Below are positions 16,598 through 24,874 of a stretch of 52,461 bases of DNA, in pieces; position 1 is the first letter of the stretch, and the number at the start of each line of letters is the position of its first letter. Below the pieces are notes generated by a model. The model was not told where the DNA came from, did no database searches, and saw only the letters and a program-made list of their open reading frames with translations. The DNA comes from Bacteroidota bacterium. Its GTDB lineage: Bacteria; Bacteroidota; Bacteroidia; Chitinophagales; LD1. Location of the stretch: contig CANJVG010000012.1 in assembly GCA_947478005.1 (NCBI GenBank), positions 1 to 52,461 of the forward strand, in the 5' to 3' direction. The position numbers and the translations under genes were made by a program.

Positions 16598-18265
16598 CTA
16601 TTGTGGTCTTCTACCACCTTGAGGAGAAGCGCTTCTTTGCGGAGCCTGTTGAACATTATTCCTTTGCTGTTCCATACGCGGTTGCTGATTCATATTGCGC
16701 TGTTCCATTTGACGAGGCTGCTCCATTTGCCTTGGCTGCACATTATTATTTCGCTGTTCAAAATTGCGGGGCTGCTCTATCTGACGAGGTTGTTCCATCT
16801 GGCGAGGTTGCTCTACCGGACGTTGCTGCTGAATTGGACGAGGCTGCTCTACCTGACGGGGTTGTTCTACTTGTCTTGGCTGTTCAACCGGTCTTTGTGG
16901 TTGATTCCAGTTATTGTTGCGTGGTTGTTCTGTCGGGCGATTGCCATAATTATCATTGCGCGGCTGTGGAGTTGAATTCCAACCATTGTTCTGTTGTTGG
17001 TTTCTTTCACGCACATCGGTGTTCTGATTCCAATCGCGCTGAACGGGTTGTTGAGTTGGATTTTGTGTAGAGCGAACGTCCTCTCCTACCCAACGGTCTG
17101 GTTTGGGCGCTTGCGTTTTCGGCTGTTCAGAAGGTCTTACCACTACATTACCCTGATTGGTGGTATTGTAAGGAGCTGTTTCACGAATCGTTACACCCTC
17201 CTTCACCTTCACAGGTTCGGTGTTTGTGATTGGCCGTTGAATTCCTTCGCGGGGAATCTGGGTATTGCGTATATCTACAGGTTTGGTGTTGGTGGCATTG
17301 GTTGATGATAATACTTCACGACCATTAAGCACCGGTGTCTTAGTTGGATTAGTAGGTCCGCCAGTAGTGCCCGATGTAGTACCTCCGGTATTCCCGTTAT
17401 TTGTTCCGGAAGGTGAGTCTGCATCTTTACGATGGCGAGGACCGGAATAGTAGTTGTGGCCATAACCTCCGTAAGCTGTATTCCACCCATCATTATAGCC
17501 GTTGTAGTAGCCATTGTTATAGCCGTTATAATAGCCATTGCTGTAACCATAGCCTCCGCAGAAATTGCCATTATTATAGCCATATCCATTATAGCCCCAG
17601 GTATTATACCCATTGTAATAGCCACAAGAACCATAACCATACGATGGATTGTTCCAGGTGTTGTAGTAAGAGTAGCTATTGCAACCCCAACTCCAATCCC
17701 AGTAAGGCGAATAGTAAGGGTCGTAAACTACTACCGGACGATAAGCATGTCTGTTCCATCTCCACCAAGGATTGCTGTACCAAGGGGTAATTGATACTAC
17801 AACAGAAGTGTTCCAGTTGTTCCATCCATAGTAATAAGAAGGCGTAAAATAATAGCTGTAATAATCTACCCCATAGTTAGGTCTATAATAACGATGCAGA
17901 CGGGTGGTGTAGAAATAGGTGTCGTAATCTTCATCATAATAACTCGCATCAGTGGCGTAATAATTCGCATCGTTGGCATTGGTAGTGCTGCTGTAGTTAT
18001 CGCGCGGGTCATACTTATAGGCAGGGTTATCATAACCATCGGTCTTATCAGTGGCCTGGCTTTGTGTTGGCTGCGTATTGGTATTCTGCTCCGTGCTGTT
18101 CTGATTCGAATTGTTTTGCTGCGAATTATTATCATAGGCCGGATGAGATTCCTGATAGCCCTTATCTTTATTAGGGTCATAGTAAAGATCATCCTGCGCA
18201 AAGGACGACAAGGTAGAGAAGCTAAGCAAGATGCCTGTTGTAAGATAACTGATGATACGGTTCAT
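16598..18265 (-). CDS. Secreted Tyr/Asn/Gly- then Pro/Gln-rich low-complexity protein
   Basis: 555 residues. Signal peptide 1-23 (ending SSFA). Residues ~24-120 are Asn/Gln/Tyr-rich; ~120-200 are aromatic (YYRPNYG, YSNPWWRWNRH, DPYYSPYWDWSWG); ~205-275 are (Y/G/N)-repeats (YNGYNNGYYNGYND); ~380-555 consist of Pro-Arg-Gln repeats (VEQPRQ, MEQPRQ, NNVQ). Such Bacteroidota proteins occur in many genomes without known function. Composition suggests an extracellular, disordered, possibly adhesive or biofilm-forming polymer. No T9SS domain is present, so outer-membrane or periplasmic retention is possible. It stands alone between mnmA (104 bp) and the divergent proS. Confidence 0.8.
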   Translation of the reverse strand: MNRIISYLTTGILLSFSTLSSFAQDDLYYDPNKDKGYQESHPAYDNNSQQNNSNQNSTEQNTNTQPTQSQATDKTDGYDNPAYKYDPRDNYSSTTNANDANYYATDASYYDEDYDTYFYTTRLHRYYRPNYGVDYYSYYFTPSYYYGWNNWNTSVVVSITPWYSNPWWRWNRHAYRPVVVYDPYYSPYWDWSWGCNSYSYYNTWNNPSYGYGSCGYYNGYNTWGYNGYGYNNGNFCGGYGYSNGYYNGYNNGYYNGYNDGWNTAYGGYGHNYYSGPRHRKDADSPSGTNNGNTGGTTSGTTGGPTNPTKTPVLNGREVLSSTNATNTKPVDIRNTQIPREGIQRPITNTEPVKVKEGVTIRETAPYNTTNQGNVVVRPSEQPKTQAPKPDRWVGEDVRSTQNPTQQPVQRDWNQNTDVRERNQQQNNGWNSTPQPRNDNYGNRPTEQPRNNNWNQPQRPVEQPRQVEQPRQVEQPRPIQQQRPVEQPRQMEQPRQIEQPRNFEQRNNNVQPRQMEQPRQMEQRNMNQQPRMEQQRNNVQQAPQRSASPQGGRRPQ

Positions 18266-18307
18266 GGCGTTGGCAATTTTTGTTACGACAAATTTAGTTC
18301 TATTCGG

Positions 18308-18336
18308 TTTAACGATGCTTGATTTTAATATTTTCG
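18308..18336 (+). promoter_or_regulatory. Probable promoter of proS
   Basis: TTT at 18308-18310 and TATTTTCG at 18329-18336 (18 bp apart) resemble the -33/-7 pair of Bacteroidota; the same TATTTTCG box precedes argS. The ATG is 42 bp further on. Confidence 0.4.
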
Positions 18337-18378
18337 CGCACCTTTAACATTTAACTTAAACATCGTACCAAATTCAGT

Positions 18379-19848
18379 ATGGCAAAAGAAATTACCTCCC
18401 GGCTTAACGATTATTCACAATGGTATAACGACCTCGTTATTAAAAGCGGACTGGCCGACCACAGCAGTGTGCGCGGTTGCATGGTCATTAAACCCTACGG
18501 CTTTGCTATCTGGGAAAAGATGCAGGCGGCTCTCGACAAAATGTTTAAAGACACCGGCCACGTAAATGCTTATTTCCCTTTGCTGATACCTAAAAGTTTC
18601 CTGAGCAAAGAGGCCAGCCACATTGATGGTTTTGCCAAGGAATGTGCTGTGGTGACTCACTACCGCCTTATCAACGACCCGAACGGAAAGGGTGTGATTG
18701 TGGACCCGGATGCAAAACTCGAAGAGGAATTAATCATTCGTCCTACTTCTGAAACAATCATCTGGAACACTTACAAAAACTGGATTCAATCGTATCGCGA
18801 TTTGCCTTTGCTTATCAATCAATGGGCCAATGTGGTGCGTTGGGAAATGCGCACGCGTTTGTTTTTGCGCACAGCCGAGTTTCTTTGGCAGGAAGGGCAC
18901 ACGGCCCACTCCACCGAGCAGGAAGCTATTGAAGAAACAGAGCGTATGCTGAATGTGTATGCCGAGTTTACCGAAAAGTTTATGGCCATGCCGGTGATTA
19001 AAGGAAAGAAAACAGCTAATGAGCGTTTTGCAGGAGCCATCGATACTTATTGCATTGAGGCGATGATGCAGGACGGGCAGGCTTTGCAGGCGGGCACTTC
19101 GCATTTCCTCGGACAAAACTTTGCCAAAGCATTTGATGTGAAGTTTTCGAACAAGGAAGGAAAAGAAGAGTTTGTGTATGCTACTTCATGGGGTGTTTCT
19201 ACCCGATTGATTGGTGCTTTGATAATGGCGCACAGCGATGATGAAGGATTGGTATTGCCTCCTATGTTGGCTCCGTTGCAGGTGGTGCTGGTGCCTATAG
19301 GCAAAGGCGAGGACATCAAAAAGATTTATGAAAAATGTGAGCCGGTTATCAAAGAACTGAAAGCCAAAAACATTTCGGTGAAGTTTGATGATGACGACAC
19401 CAAGCGTCCCGGTTTTAAATTTGCGGAATATGAATTGAAGGGTGTGCCTGTGAGATTGGCGATGGGTATGCGCGATTACGAAGCCGGAACGATTGAAGTA
19501 GCGAGACGCGACACCAAGGAAAAATCGGTGCAGCAGTTTGAAGGCATTGGCAATTATGTAGAGAACCTATTGGAAGATATTCAGGCGAATATTTTCAACA
19601 AGGCGAAGACCTTCCGCGATAGTCATATTCGCGAAGTGAACACCTGGGATGAGTTTTTGAAAGCCATCGAAGAACCGGGCTTTATATCGGCCCATTGGGA
19701 TGGAACTTCGGCTACCGAAGAAAAGATTAAGGAACTGACCAAGGCTACTATTCGTTGTGTGCCCCTAAACAACAAACAGGAAGATGGTGTTTGTGTGTTC
19801 AGCGGAAACCCGAGCAAGGAGAGAGTGGTGTTTGCGAGAGCTTATTAA
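18379..19848 (+). CDS. proS: Prolyl-tRNA synthetase (archaeal/eukaryotic-type)
   Basis: 489 residues, the short ProS form without the bacterial editing insertion, as in other Bacteroidota. Class II motif 1 region [19 protein letters not shown], motif 2 [21 protein letters not shown], and motif 3 region [21 protein letters not shown]. The anticodon-binding domain follows ([12 protein letters not shown] onward). A C-terminal zinc-binding-like domain ending VFARAY is typical of this class. It charges tRNA-Pro in the cytosol. It is the first gene of a plus-strand pair with the 131-residue protein. Confidence 0.95.
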   Translation: MAKEITSRLNDYSQWYNDLVIKSGLADHSSVRGCMVIKPYGFAIWEKMQAALDKMFKDTGHVNAYFPLLIPKSFLSKEASHIDGFAKECAVVTHYRLINDPNGKGVIVDPDAKLEEELIIRPTSETIIWNTYKNWIQSYRDLPLLINQWANVVRWEMRTRLFLRTAEFLWQEGHTAHSTEQEAIEETERMLNVYAEFTEKFMAMPVIKGKKTANERFAGAIDTYCIEAMMQDGQALQAGTSHFLGQNFAKAFDVKFSNKEGKEEFVYATSWGVSTRLIGALIMAHSDDEGLVLPPMLAPLQVVLVPIGKGEDIKKIYEKCEPVIKELKAKNISVKFDDDDTKRPGFKFAEYELKGVPVRLAMGMRDYEAGTIEVARRDTKEKSVQQFEGIGNYVENLLEDIQANIFNKAKTFRDSHIREVNTWDEFLKAIEEPGFISAHWDGTSATEEKIKELTKATIRCVPLNNKQEDGVCVFSGNPSKERVVFARAY

Positions 19849-19882
19849 TTTGATGATTTGGTGATTTGATAATTTGATAATG
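19849..19882 (+). repeat. TTTGATAATTTGATAATG word-chain
   Basis: GATTTGGTGATTTGATAATTTG-type words (ATTTGAT or AATTTGAT repeated every 8-9 bp) fill the first half of the gap between proS and the next gene. This is the same vocabulary as at 4727-4750 (TTGATAATTT), so the words recur across the window. Confidence 0.7.
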
Positions 19883-19905
19883 AAATACAGAAAAACAAAA
19901 CAACT

Positions 19906-20301
19906 ATGCAAGGTGAATTTTTAAATACGCTCAACAACTGGCAGCCTGAAATTGAACTGACCGTGAAAGCACGCTTTATTCAAAAGGGAACCGACTCGGC
20001 ACTAACGGGTGAAGAATATACCGCGCGGCTCTACGACAAAGATTTGTTTACCGATGATGATTATCTCGGTCATGCTCCTTTGAACGAAAACGGTGAGGCG
20101 CATATTCATTTCTTCCCGACTGATATCGAGAACCATGATTTAGGATTTGAGCAACTGCCCGATTTGTATATCCTGCTGTTCAAATGCGACACCGTTCACT
20201 TCCAAACCAAGGTTTGGCACAATGTTGATTTCAGCAAGCTGGCTAAGCTCGATATGAATGAAGGCGAGGTGCTGGATTTCGGAACGTTTTTGGTAGATTA
20301 A
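19906..20301 (+). CDS. Small acidic hypothetical protein (131 aa), possibly C2-like
   Basis: 131 residues with no signal peptide or membrane segment. The pattern TVKARFIQKG...YTARLYDKDLFTDDDYLGHAPLN...AHIHFFP alternates strands with an Asp-rich loop (DKDLFTDDD), reminiscent of C2 beta sandwiches that bind calcium or phospholipid. This is a resemblance only. A clear hairpin terminator follows at 20316-20361. It is 57 bp downstream of proS, likely in the same transcript. Confidence 0.7.
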   Translation: MQGEFLNTLNNWQPEIELTVKARFIQKGTDSALTGEEYTARLYDKDLFTDDDYLGHAPLNENGEAHIHFFPTDIENHDLGFEQLPDLYILLFKCDTVHFQTKVWHNVDFSKLAKLDMNEGEVLDFGTFLVD

Positions 20302-20315
20302 AATAGAAAAACTAT

Positions 20316-20361
20316 AAAACAGAAACAGTCCCGACAAATTTGCCGGGACTGTTTCTGTTTT
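20316..20361 (+). terminator. Strong hairpin terminator, 18-bp perfect stem
   Basis: AAAACAGAAACAGTCCCG (20316-20333) pairs exactly with 20344-20361 around a 10-nt loop. The 3' arm ends CTGTTTT, and the 5' arm begins with AAAA, so it can serve both strands. It closes the proS transcript. Confidence 0.85.
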
Positions 20362-20388
20362 AAGCCTGGATAAACCTTACGTTGTGCA

Positions 20389-20723
20389 TTACAAGAAAAA
20401 ACCGTAGCTACTCAAGAAAAATCTTGTGCCCAACAAGTTAAGCCAGAAGAAAATTAGGTGTTCTGGTTCAATTTCCTCGAGGAAGTTGGCGAGAACCTAG
20501 AGGAAATTGCCAATAAGCAAGAGGAAACTACCAATTCCCTCTTGGAAACTATCAAGAACCAAGAGGAAGTTGACGATTTCCTAGAGCAAGTTGCGACTTC
20601 CTCTAGGAAATTGACGAGAAGGAAGAGGAAATTACTGATTTCCTCTAGGAAGTTGTCGATATCCTCTAGGAAATTCAGAAGAACTTAGAGGTAATTGCCG
20701 AAAGCTAAGAGGAAATTTTATGA
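20389..20723. repeat. 21-bp-period dyad array, family 3 (TTCCTCTAGGAA core)
   Basis: Twelve units start at 20473, 20494, 20515, 20535, 20557, 20578, 20598, 20619, 20640, 20661, 20682 and 20703 (steps 21,21,20,22,21,20,21,21,21,21,21). Each has a 12-bp core around TTCCTCTAGGAA, either dyad-symmetric (the perfect TTCCTCGAGGAA at 20473; TTCCTCTAGGAA at 20598 and 20640) or with the left half replaced (AACCTAGAGGAA, AACCAAGAGGAA). A 9-bp linker like RTTGMCRAN follows. Three weaker units continue leftwards, with CAAGAAAAA at 20392 and 20413 and CAAGTTAAG at 20434, again 21 bp apart. A GTG-initiated frame reads through but the core itself contains TAG and the other units are frame-shifted. Confidence 0.85.
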
Positions 20724-20900
20724 AATATAATGGAAAGATGACAAGGCAACGAGCAAAAGCGAACCAATAAACCTTCGCTTTTTTCCCAGCAACAGGATAA
20801 AATGCGAAGGTTTTGGTTAGTTTGGGACAAAAATGTTCGTATATTTATAAGTTTCCGTCATGCTTGGACAACAGTACACCCTTAAACGACAGCAACAATA

Positions 20901-21017
20901 ATGGGATTATTTGTCAAAATAAAATCAGTATTTACAGGGACAGCAACAAATGGACAAACCGCTGACAAAGAACAATACATTAAACCTTTGACGACAAAGG
21001 CGAGCAATTTTTTTTGA
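20901..21017 (+). CDS. Possible 38-residue ORF or gene remnant
   Basis: ATG at 20901 opens a 38-codon frame (MGLFVKIKSVFTGTATNG start) ending at a TGA right after a run of eight T residues. The N-terminus is Met-hydrophobic-basic and reads like the start of a cytosolic or membrane-associated protein. The T-run at the end could mark a slippage site or frameshift in a longer ancestral gene, but I see no continuation in the other two frames before nadB's 3' end. Low confidence either way. Confidence 0.25.
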   Translation: MGLFVKIKSVFTGTATNGQTADKEQYIKPLTTKASNFF

Positions 21018-21034
21018 AACCTTAACCCAGTAAT

Positions 21035-22603
21035 CTATGCCGAGAGACTTAGGTGCTCTGATATATCTTGAAATGTCAATAAATCAGATTTAAGGGGGAA
21101 GTCAGTCCGGTACTGACAACCCCTGCTTTCTTCTCGTAACAATGACCCACGCACTATCATTAAAGATGTCTCAATCAGATTCAGCAATTCATTTGAAGCA
21201 ACAGAATTGCCATACAAAGAAATTTTAGAACTTAACTTTTGATGCAATTGCTTTAGCTCATCATGGCAATAATTCAACTCAGTTCCATTCCTGACAATCC
21301 CGGCAAATCGCCACATTAGCTGCTGAAGGTAGCTCTTTATGTAAGCTAAATTTACATCTTCCTCCAAATCCAGAGCAACAAAATATAGAGGATGCAATAA
21401 ATGACTGTTAGATTCCAAACGAGATTTGGTATCCACCGCAGCATTTTCTGCAAATACTAATCCTTCCAAAAGCGAGTTACTGGCCAAACGATTAGCACCA
21501 TGAACACCAGTGCATGACACTTCTCCGCAAGCATAGAGGTTTCCAATTGAAGTTCTTCCATTTAAATCTGTCACCACTCCTCCACACATATAATGTGCTG
21601 CCGGCACCACAGGAATCATAGTCCTGACTATATCTATTCCAGCATCTTTGCACCGGCTGTAAATAGTTGGGAAATGCGTTTGGATCTCTGTTTTATTAAA
21701 GCCGGTTACATCCAGATAAACACATGGAACGTTTCTCTTTTCCATTTCATTCACAATAGCCCTGCTCACCACATCCCGCGGTGCAAGCGATTTCAGGGGA
21801 TGATACTTTTCCATAAACGTTTCTCCATTTTCATTTTTCAACTCTGCACCGAAGCCTCTAAGCGCTTCTGTTATAAGAAAGACCGGATTACTCGGGCCAT
21901 ACAATGTAGTAGGGTGAAACTGAACAAATTCCATGTTCGATATAACTGCACCTGCTCTATGCGCCATGGCAAAGCCATCACCCGTTGCAATAGAAGGATT
22001 AGTATTCATTTCATACACCTGCCCTGCACCACCACTGGCCAACATCACCACTTTGGCATGAATCTGCAAAGCCTCTAAAGCACTCTTTTCGATTGCAATA
22101 GCGCCCGTGCAAGTGTTGTCATTTACGCATAAATCAATGGCGAAACAGCCTTCCAGAATAGTAATATTCGGTATGGCTCGTACCTGTTTAACTAAAGCAG
22201 TTTCAACCTCTTTACCAGTTGCATCGGTTGAATGAACTACACGAGCATGCGAATGGCCGCCTTCTCTATGTAAGTCAAAACTACCCGACAGCCTTTTATC
22301 AAAATCCACCCTTAGTGCATCTAATTCTAAAATGACCCTCCTGGCGTTCTGAACAATTTGATGCACCGCTTCTTCGTTACACAAATCATCTCCCGCTACC
22401 AGGGTGTCACGAATATGGTTTTCAATGGAATCAGCCATATCAAATACTGCCGCAATCCCCCCCTGAGCATACATCGTGTTTGATTCACCTATAGTGCCCT
22501 TTGTAATAATGGTTACACGAGCAAACTGCGCGCAGTGGATAGAGTAAAACAAACCTGCTATTCCGCTGCCAATAACCAGCACTTCTGTTTCATATTGTTT
22601 CAT
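21035..22603 (-). CDS. nadB: L-aspartate oxidase NadB
   Basis: 522 residues. The FAD-binding Rossmann loop GSGIAG is at 12-17, with TIITKG and the family block SNTMYAQGGIAAVFD next. HREGGHSHARVVH carries substrate-binding histidine and arginine residues, and CGEVSCTGVHGANRLASNSLLEGLVF is the second FAD block. It oxidises L-aspartate to iminoaspartate, which NadA condenses with dihydroxyacetone phosphate to quinolinate in de novo NAD synthesis. The start overlaps the nadA stop by 4 bp (ATGA), so translation is coupled. nadC is not in the window. Confidence 0.95.
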   Translation of the reverse strand: MKQYETEVLVIGSGIAGLFYSIHCAQFARVTIITKGTIGESNTMYAQGGIAAVFDMADSIENHIRDTLVAGDDLCNEEAVHQIVQNARRVILELDALRVDFDKRLSGSFDLHREGGHSHARVVHSTDATGKEVETALVKQVRAIPNITILEGCFAIDLCVNDNTCTGAIAIEKSALEALQIHAKVVMLASGGAGQVYEMNTNPSIATGDGFAMAHRAGAVISNMEFVQFHPTTLYGPSNPVFLITEALRGFGAELKNENGETFMEKYHPLKSLAPRDVVSRAIVNEMEKRNVPCVYLDVTGFNKTEIQTHFPTIYSRCKDAGIDIVRTMIPVVPAAHYMCGGVVTDLNGRTSIGNLYACGEVSCTGVHGANRLASNSLLEGLVFAENAAVDTKSRLESNSHLLHPLYFVALDLEEDVNLAYIKSYLQQLMWRFAGIVRNGTELNYCHDELKQLHQKLSSKISLYGNSVASNELLNLIETSLMIVRGSLLREESRGCQYRTDFPLKSDLLTFQDISEHLSLSA

Positions 22604-23595
22604 ACAAAATCGAGCATTCGTTTAATGGGTAAATAGGCCTTTGCCAGAATTTCTGGCGGCAATAAAATTTCATATAAAGCCTCTGCATCGCTGCCGATGG
22701 ATTGCAGCGCTGCCATTGTATTGGCCAAATTTATTTTCTTCATATATGGACACTTAATACAAGGGGTAATAAACTCCCTGTCAGGATACATGCCTCGAAG
22801 GCTGGCCCCTAAATCGCATTCGGAAGCAAGAATAAATCGCTTTGAAGTGCTATTTCCCACGTATTTCAATATATCGTTGGTGCTGCCTAATACTCCCTTG
22901 CGGCTTTGCATCGATTCATCTACTGTTTCTCTAGGAACTTCCCAATGCAAAAGCATTTCAGCATCCGGATACATTTGTTTCATGGTCGAAAGTGAAATAT
23001 TCGAAAATTGTTCATGAACTTCGCAGTAGCCGTGCCACAGAATTATTTTTTTGCCGGTTTCACTTTCGATTTTTGCCTGAAGATTCTGACCCATGAATAC
23101 ATCTGGAACAAAAATGATGGTATCGGTTTCAAATGAGTTTGCAATCGCTACGGCATTTCGCGAAGTGCAACAAATATCACACTCGGCTTTTGTCTCTGCA
23201 AACGTGTTTACATACGCAATCACCGGAACACCGGGATAGCGCAACTTCAATTGCTGCACATCTGTAGACGTAATGCTGGAAGCCAAAGAACAACCTGCTT
23301 CTTTGTCGGGAATCAATACATGCTTTTGAGGATTTAGAATTTTTGCCGTTTCGGCCATAAAACTTACTCCGCAAAAAATAATATTAGCAGCCTCAACACG
23401 TGATGCTTCAACACTCAAACCCAATGAATCGCCAATAAAATTGGCTACGCCCCCATCTTTTTCCAGTATTTGTAATTCGGGGGGCATATAGTAATGAGAG
23501 AGGATAACCGCCCCTTTATCCTTTTTCAATTGTCTAATCTCAGCAAAATATTTTTGCACCAGTTCATTTCTCATACCTAAATTTTCCAAAAACAA
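22600..23595 (-). CDS. nadA: Quinolinate synthase NadA
   Basis: 331 residues (a start at 23574, MRNELVQ, is equally possible). Family blocks: AVILSHYYMPPE, FIGDSLGLS, FCGVSFMAETAKILNP, GCSLASS, AYVNTFAETKAECD. Candidate 4Fe-4S ligand cysteines lie in CDICCTSRN, in WHGYCEVHEQF and in CIKCPYM. The usual HPEC/HPES stretch reads HWEVP: the catalytic His and Glu remain but Pro is Trp. The product quinolinate enters NAD synthesis. Operon with nadB directly downstream. Confidence 0.93.
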   Translation of the reverse strand: MFLENLGMRNELVQKYFAEIRQLKKDKGAVILSHYYMPPELQILEKDGGVANFIGDSLGLSVEASRVEAANIIFCGVSFMAETAKILNPQKHVLIPDKEAGCSLASSITSTDVQQLKLRYPGVPVIAYVNTFAETKAECDICCTSRNAVAIANSFETDTIIFVPDVFMGQNLQAKIESETGKKIILWHGYCEVHEQFSNISLSTMKQMYPDAEMLLHWEVPRETVDESMQSRKGVLGSTNDILKYVGNSTSKRFILASECDLGASLRGMYPDREFITPCIKCPYMKKINLANTMAALQSIGSDAEALYEILLPPEILAKAYLPIKRMLDFV

Positions 23596-24047
23596 TACTC
23601 GGGGATATTGTCTCTTATTGACTGCAAAGGAGCGAGGTTTCTTAGAACTTCATGGATGAGTTTTGTCACCAATTCAAGTCTTAGGAATTGTATTTTGAAA
23701 CTCAAATCGTTTAATAACTACATCGCTTTGGTTCTGTCGCATGTAATTAAAAAGAAAACCGTTTTGGTCGCGATTATTTGAAAAATGAAGATGCTTAAGA
23801 GAAAAATGAAGAGTACGTTTAGGTCATAGGTATAACCAATTGATTTTTTTCGACCCCGCTGGTTCTCGGCCTCGAGCCCCAGCGCGAGTGAAGCGCTAAG
23901 CCGATGCACAGGGTGGTGAAGCGGAGAACCTGCCTGAACAGAACATCAATAAAATACATTGACGCGAATGCGTTCCGCTTTAGCATTTCCCGAAATTAAA
24001 CTTGCTTTGCCGCCTTCTTTTATCAAGGATTCAAAAACAAAAAAACG
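23596..24047. other. 452-bp divergent spacer between nadA and the SDR gene
   Basis: No convincing gene. Contents: CAATTC/GAATTG inverted pair near 23670-23690; a two-unit direct repeat GAAAAATGAAGA at 23780 and 23801 (21 bp apart); and a GC-rich foldable block at 23851-23935 where GGTTCTC (23861) pairs with GAGAACC (23924) and AGCGC/GCGCT (23881/23893) form an inner hairpin with loop GAGTGAA. The block is much richer in G+C than its surroundings. A minus-strand frame through here is Ile/Phe-rich and unconvincing. Confidence 0.45.
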
Positions 24048-24746
24048 ATGAATTTAAATACAGCTAAAGTTTTAATTACCGGAGGCAGTTCGGGAATTGG
24101 TTTCGAAACGGCAAAGGTCTTAATAAGCAAAGGAGCACAGGTAGTTATTTGCGGGCGTAATCAGGCTGCCGTGGAGACCGCAGCCACTGAGCTGGGTGCC
24201 ACGGGCTACCAGGCCGATGTATCGAACGAAGAGGAAGTGGTGGCGCTTTTGCAAAAAACCATTGCGCACCTGGGCGGGCTGAATGTGGTTATTAATAACG
24301 CGGGCATTGGTGGCAATGCAGCCCTTACCCAAACCACAGCCGAGGCATTTACAAAAGTATGGGAGGTGAATGTAAAAGGAACCTTCCTGGTAGGCCGCGA
24401 AGCTGCTAAACATTTTGTGCAGCAAAACGAAGGCAACATTATCAATATAGCCTCCACAGCCGGCCAGCGCGGTTTTGCGGGTGGCAGTGCTTACTGCAGC
24501 AGCAAGTTTGCGGTGTCGGCCCTCACCGAGTGCTGGCGTGCCGAACTGCGCAAAAACAATATTCGCGTAATGCAGGTGAACCCCAGCGAAGTTATTACCC
24601 CGTTTTTCGGCAAGATAGGCGTAGACCAAAAAATAACCGACACGAAATTACAGCCCAAAGAAATAGCCCACACCATTGCCTCTATGCTGGCCATGGATAA
24701 TGTCGGCTTCATTACAGATGCTACGGTTTGGGCTACTAATCCATAA
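24048..24746 (+). CDS. Short-chain dehydrogenase/reductase (SDR)
   Basis: 232 residues, classical SDR length. Cofactor loop TGGSSGIGFE (TGxxxGxG) near residue 11, NNAG at ~86, catalytic Ser in NIASTAGQRG, and YxxxK as YCSSK near 150. The C-terminus is FITDATVWATNP. Basic Arg in CGRNQ after strand 2 favours NADPH. This form is often annotated 3-oxoacyl-ACP reductase FabG or 3-ketoacyl-CoA reductase, but the short C-terminus and isolated locus leave the substrate open. Upstream is a 452-bp spacer; two hairpins follow. Confidence 0.88.
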   Translation: MNLNTAKVLITGGSSGIGFETAKVLISKGAQVVICGRNQAAVETAATELGATGYQADVSNEEEVVALLQKTIAHLGGLNVVINNAGIGGNAALTQTTAEAFTKVWEVNVKGTFLVGREAAKHFVQQNEGNIINIASTAGQRGFAGGSAYCSSKFAVSALTECWRAELRKNNIRVMQVNPSEVITPFFGKIGVDQKITDTKLQPKEIAHTIASMLAMDNVGFITDATVWATNP

Positions 24747-24765
24747 CAGGTATTAGAGAAACAGA

Positions 24766-24791
24766 GCAGCGCTTTTAATCATAAGCGCTGC
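24766..24791 (+). terminator. Hairpin GCAGCGCTT / AAGCGCTGC
   Basis: Nine-bp perfect stem with an 8-nt loop (TTAATCAT) 20 bp after the SDR stop. No long T-run follows, so on its own it is a weak intrinsic terminator. It stands immediately before a second, longer hairpin. Confidence 0.6.
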
Positions 24792-24796
24792 CCTAT

Positions 24797-24834
24797 AATT
24801 AAGAACCCCATGCCTCGGCATGGGGTTCTTAATT
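24797..24834. terminator. Bidirectional hairpin terminator, 18-bp stem
   Basis: AATTAAGAACCCCATGCC (24797-24814) pairs perfectly with 24817-24834, with only TC between; in practice CTCG is the loop. It lies between two convergent genes (SDR and the protease) and is flanked by A/T on both sides, so it can serve both. Confidence 0.8.
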
Positions 24835-24874
24835 TGAAAGAGAAACAGGGCTTTAGCCCATATTTTTGTTGCTA

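Noticed and set aside
17275-17794. Long frames on both strands of the Tyr/Asn-rich gene
   Set aside because: Shadow frames from repetitive codons of the real minus-strand gene.
20458-20688. GTG-initiated frame of 76 codons through the TTCCTCTAGGAA array, reading as a heptad coiled coil
   Set aside because: The heptads follow from a 21-bp period; there is no ATG, unit phase slips by 1 bp three times, and in the original phase the TCCTCTAGG core is a stop.
23780-23821. Two GAAAAATGAAGA copies 21 bp apart
   Set aside because: Only two units and no dyad core, so not enough to call another array.
23718-23909. 63-codon minus-strand frame in the nadA-SDR spacer
   Set aside because: Ile/Phe-rich with a GC-rich block at its start, no RBS or family; probably noise.
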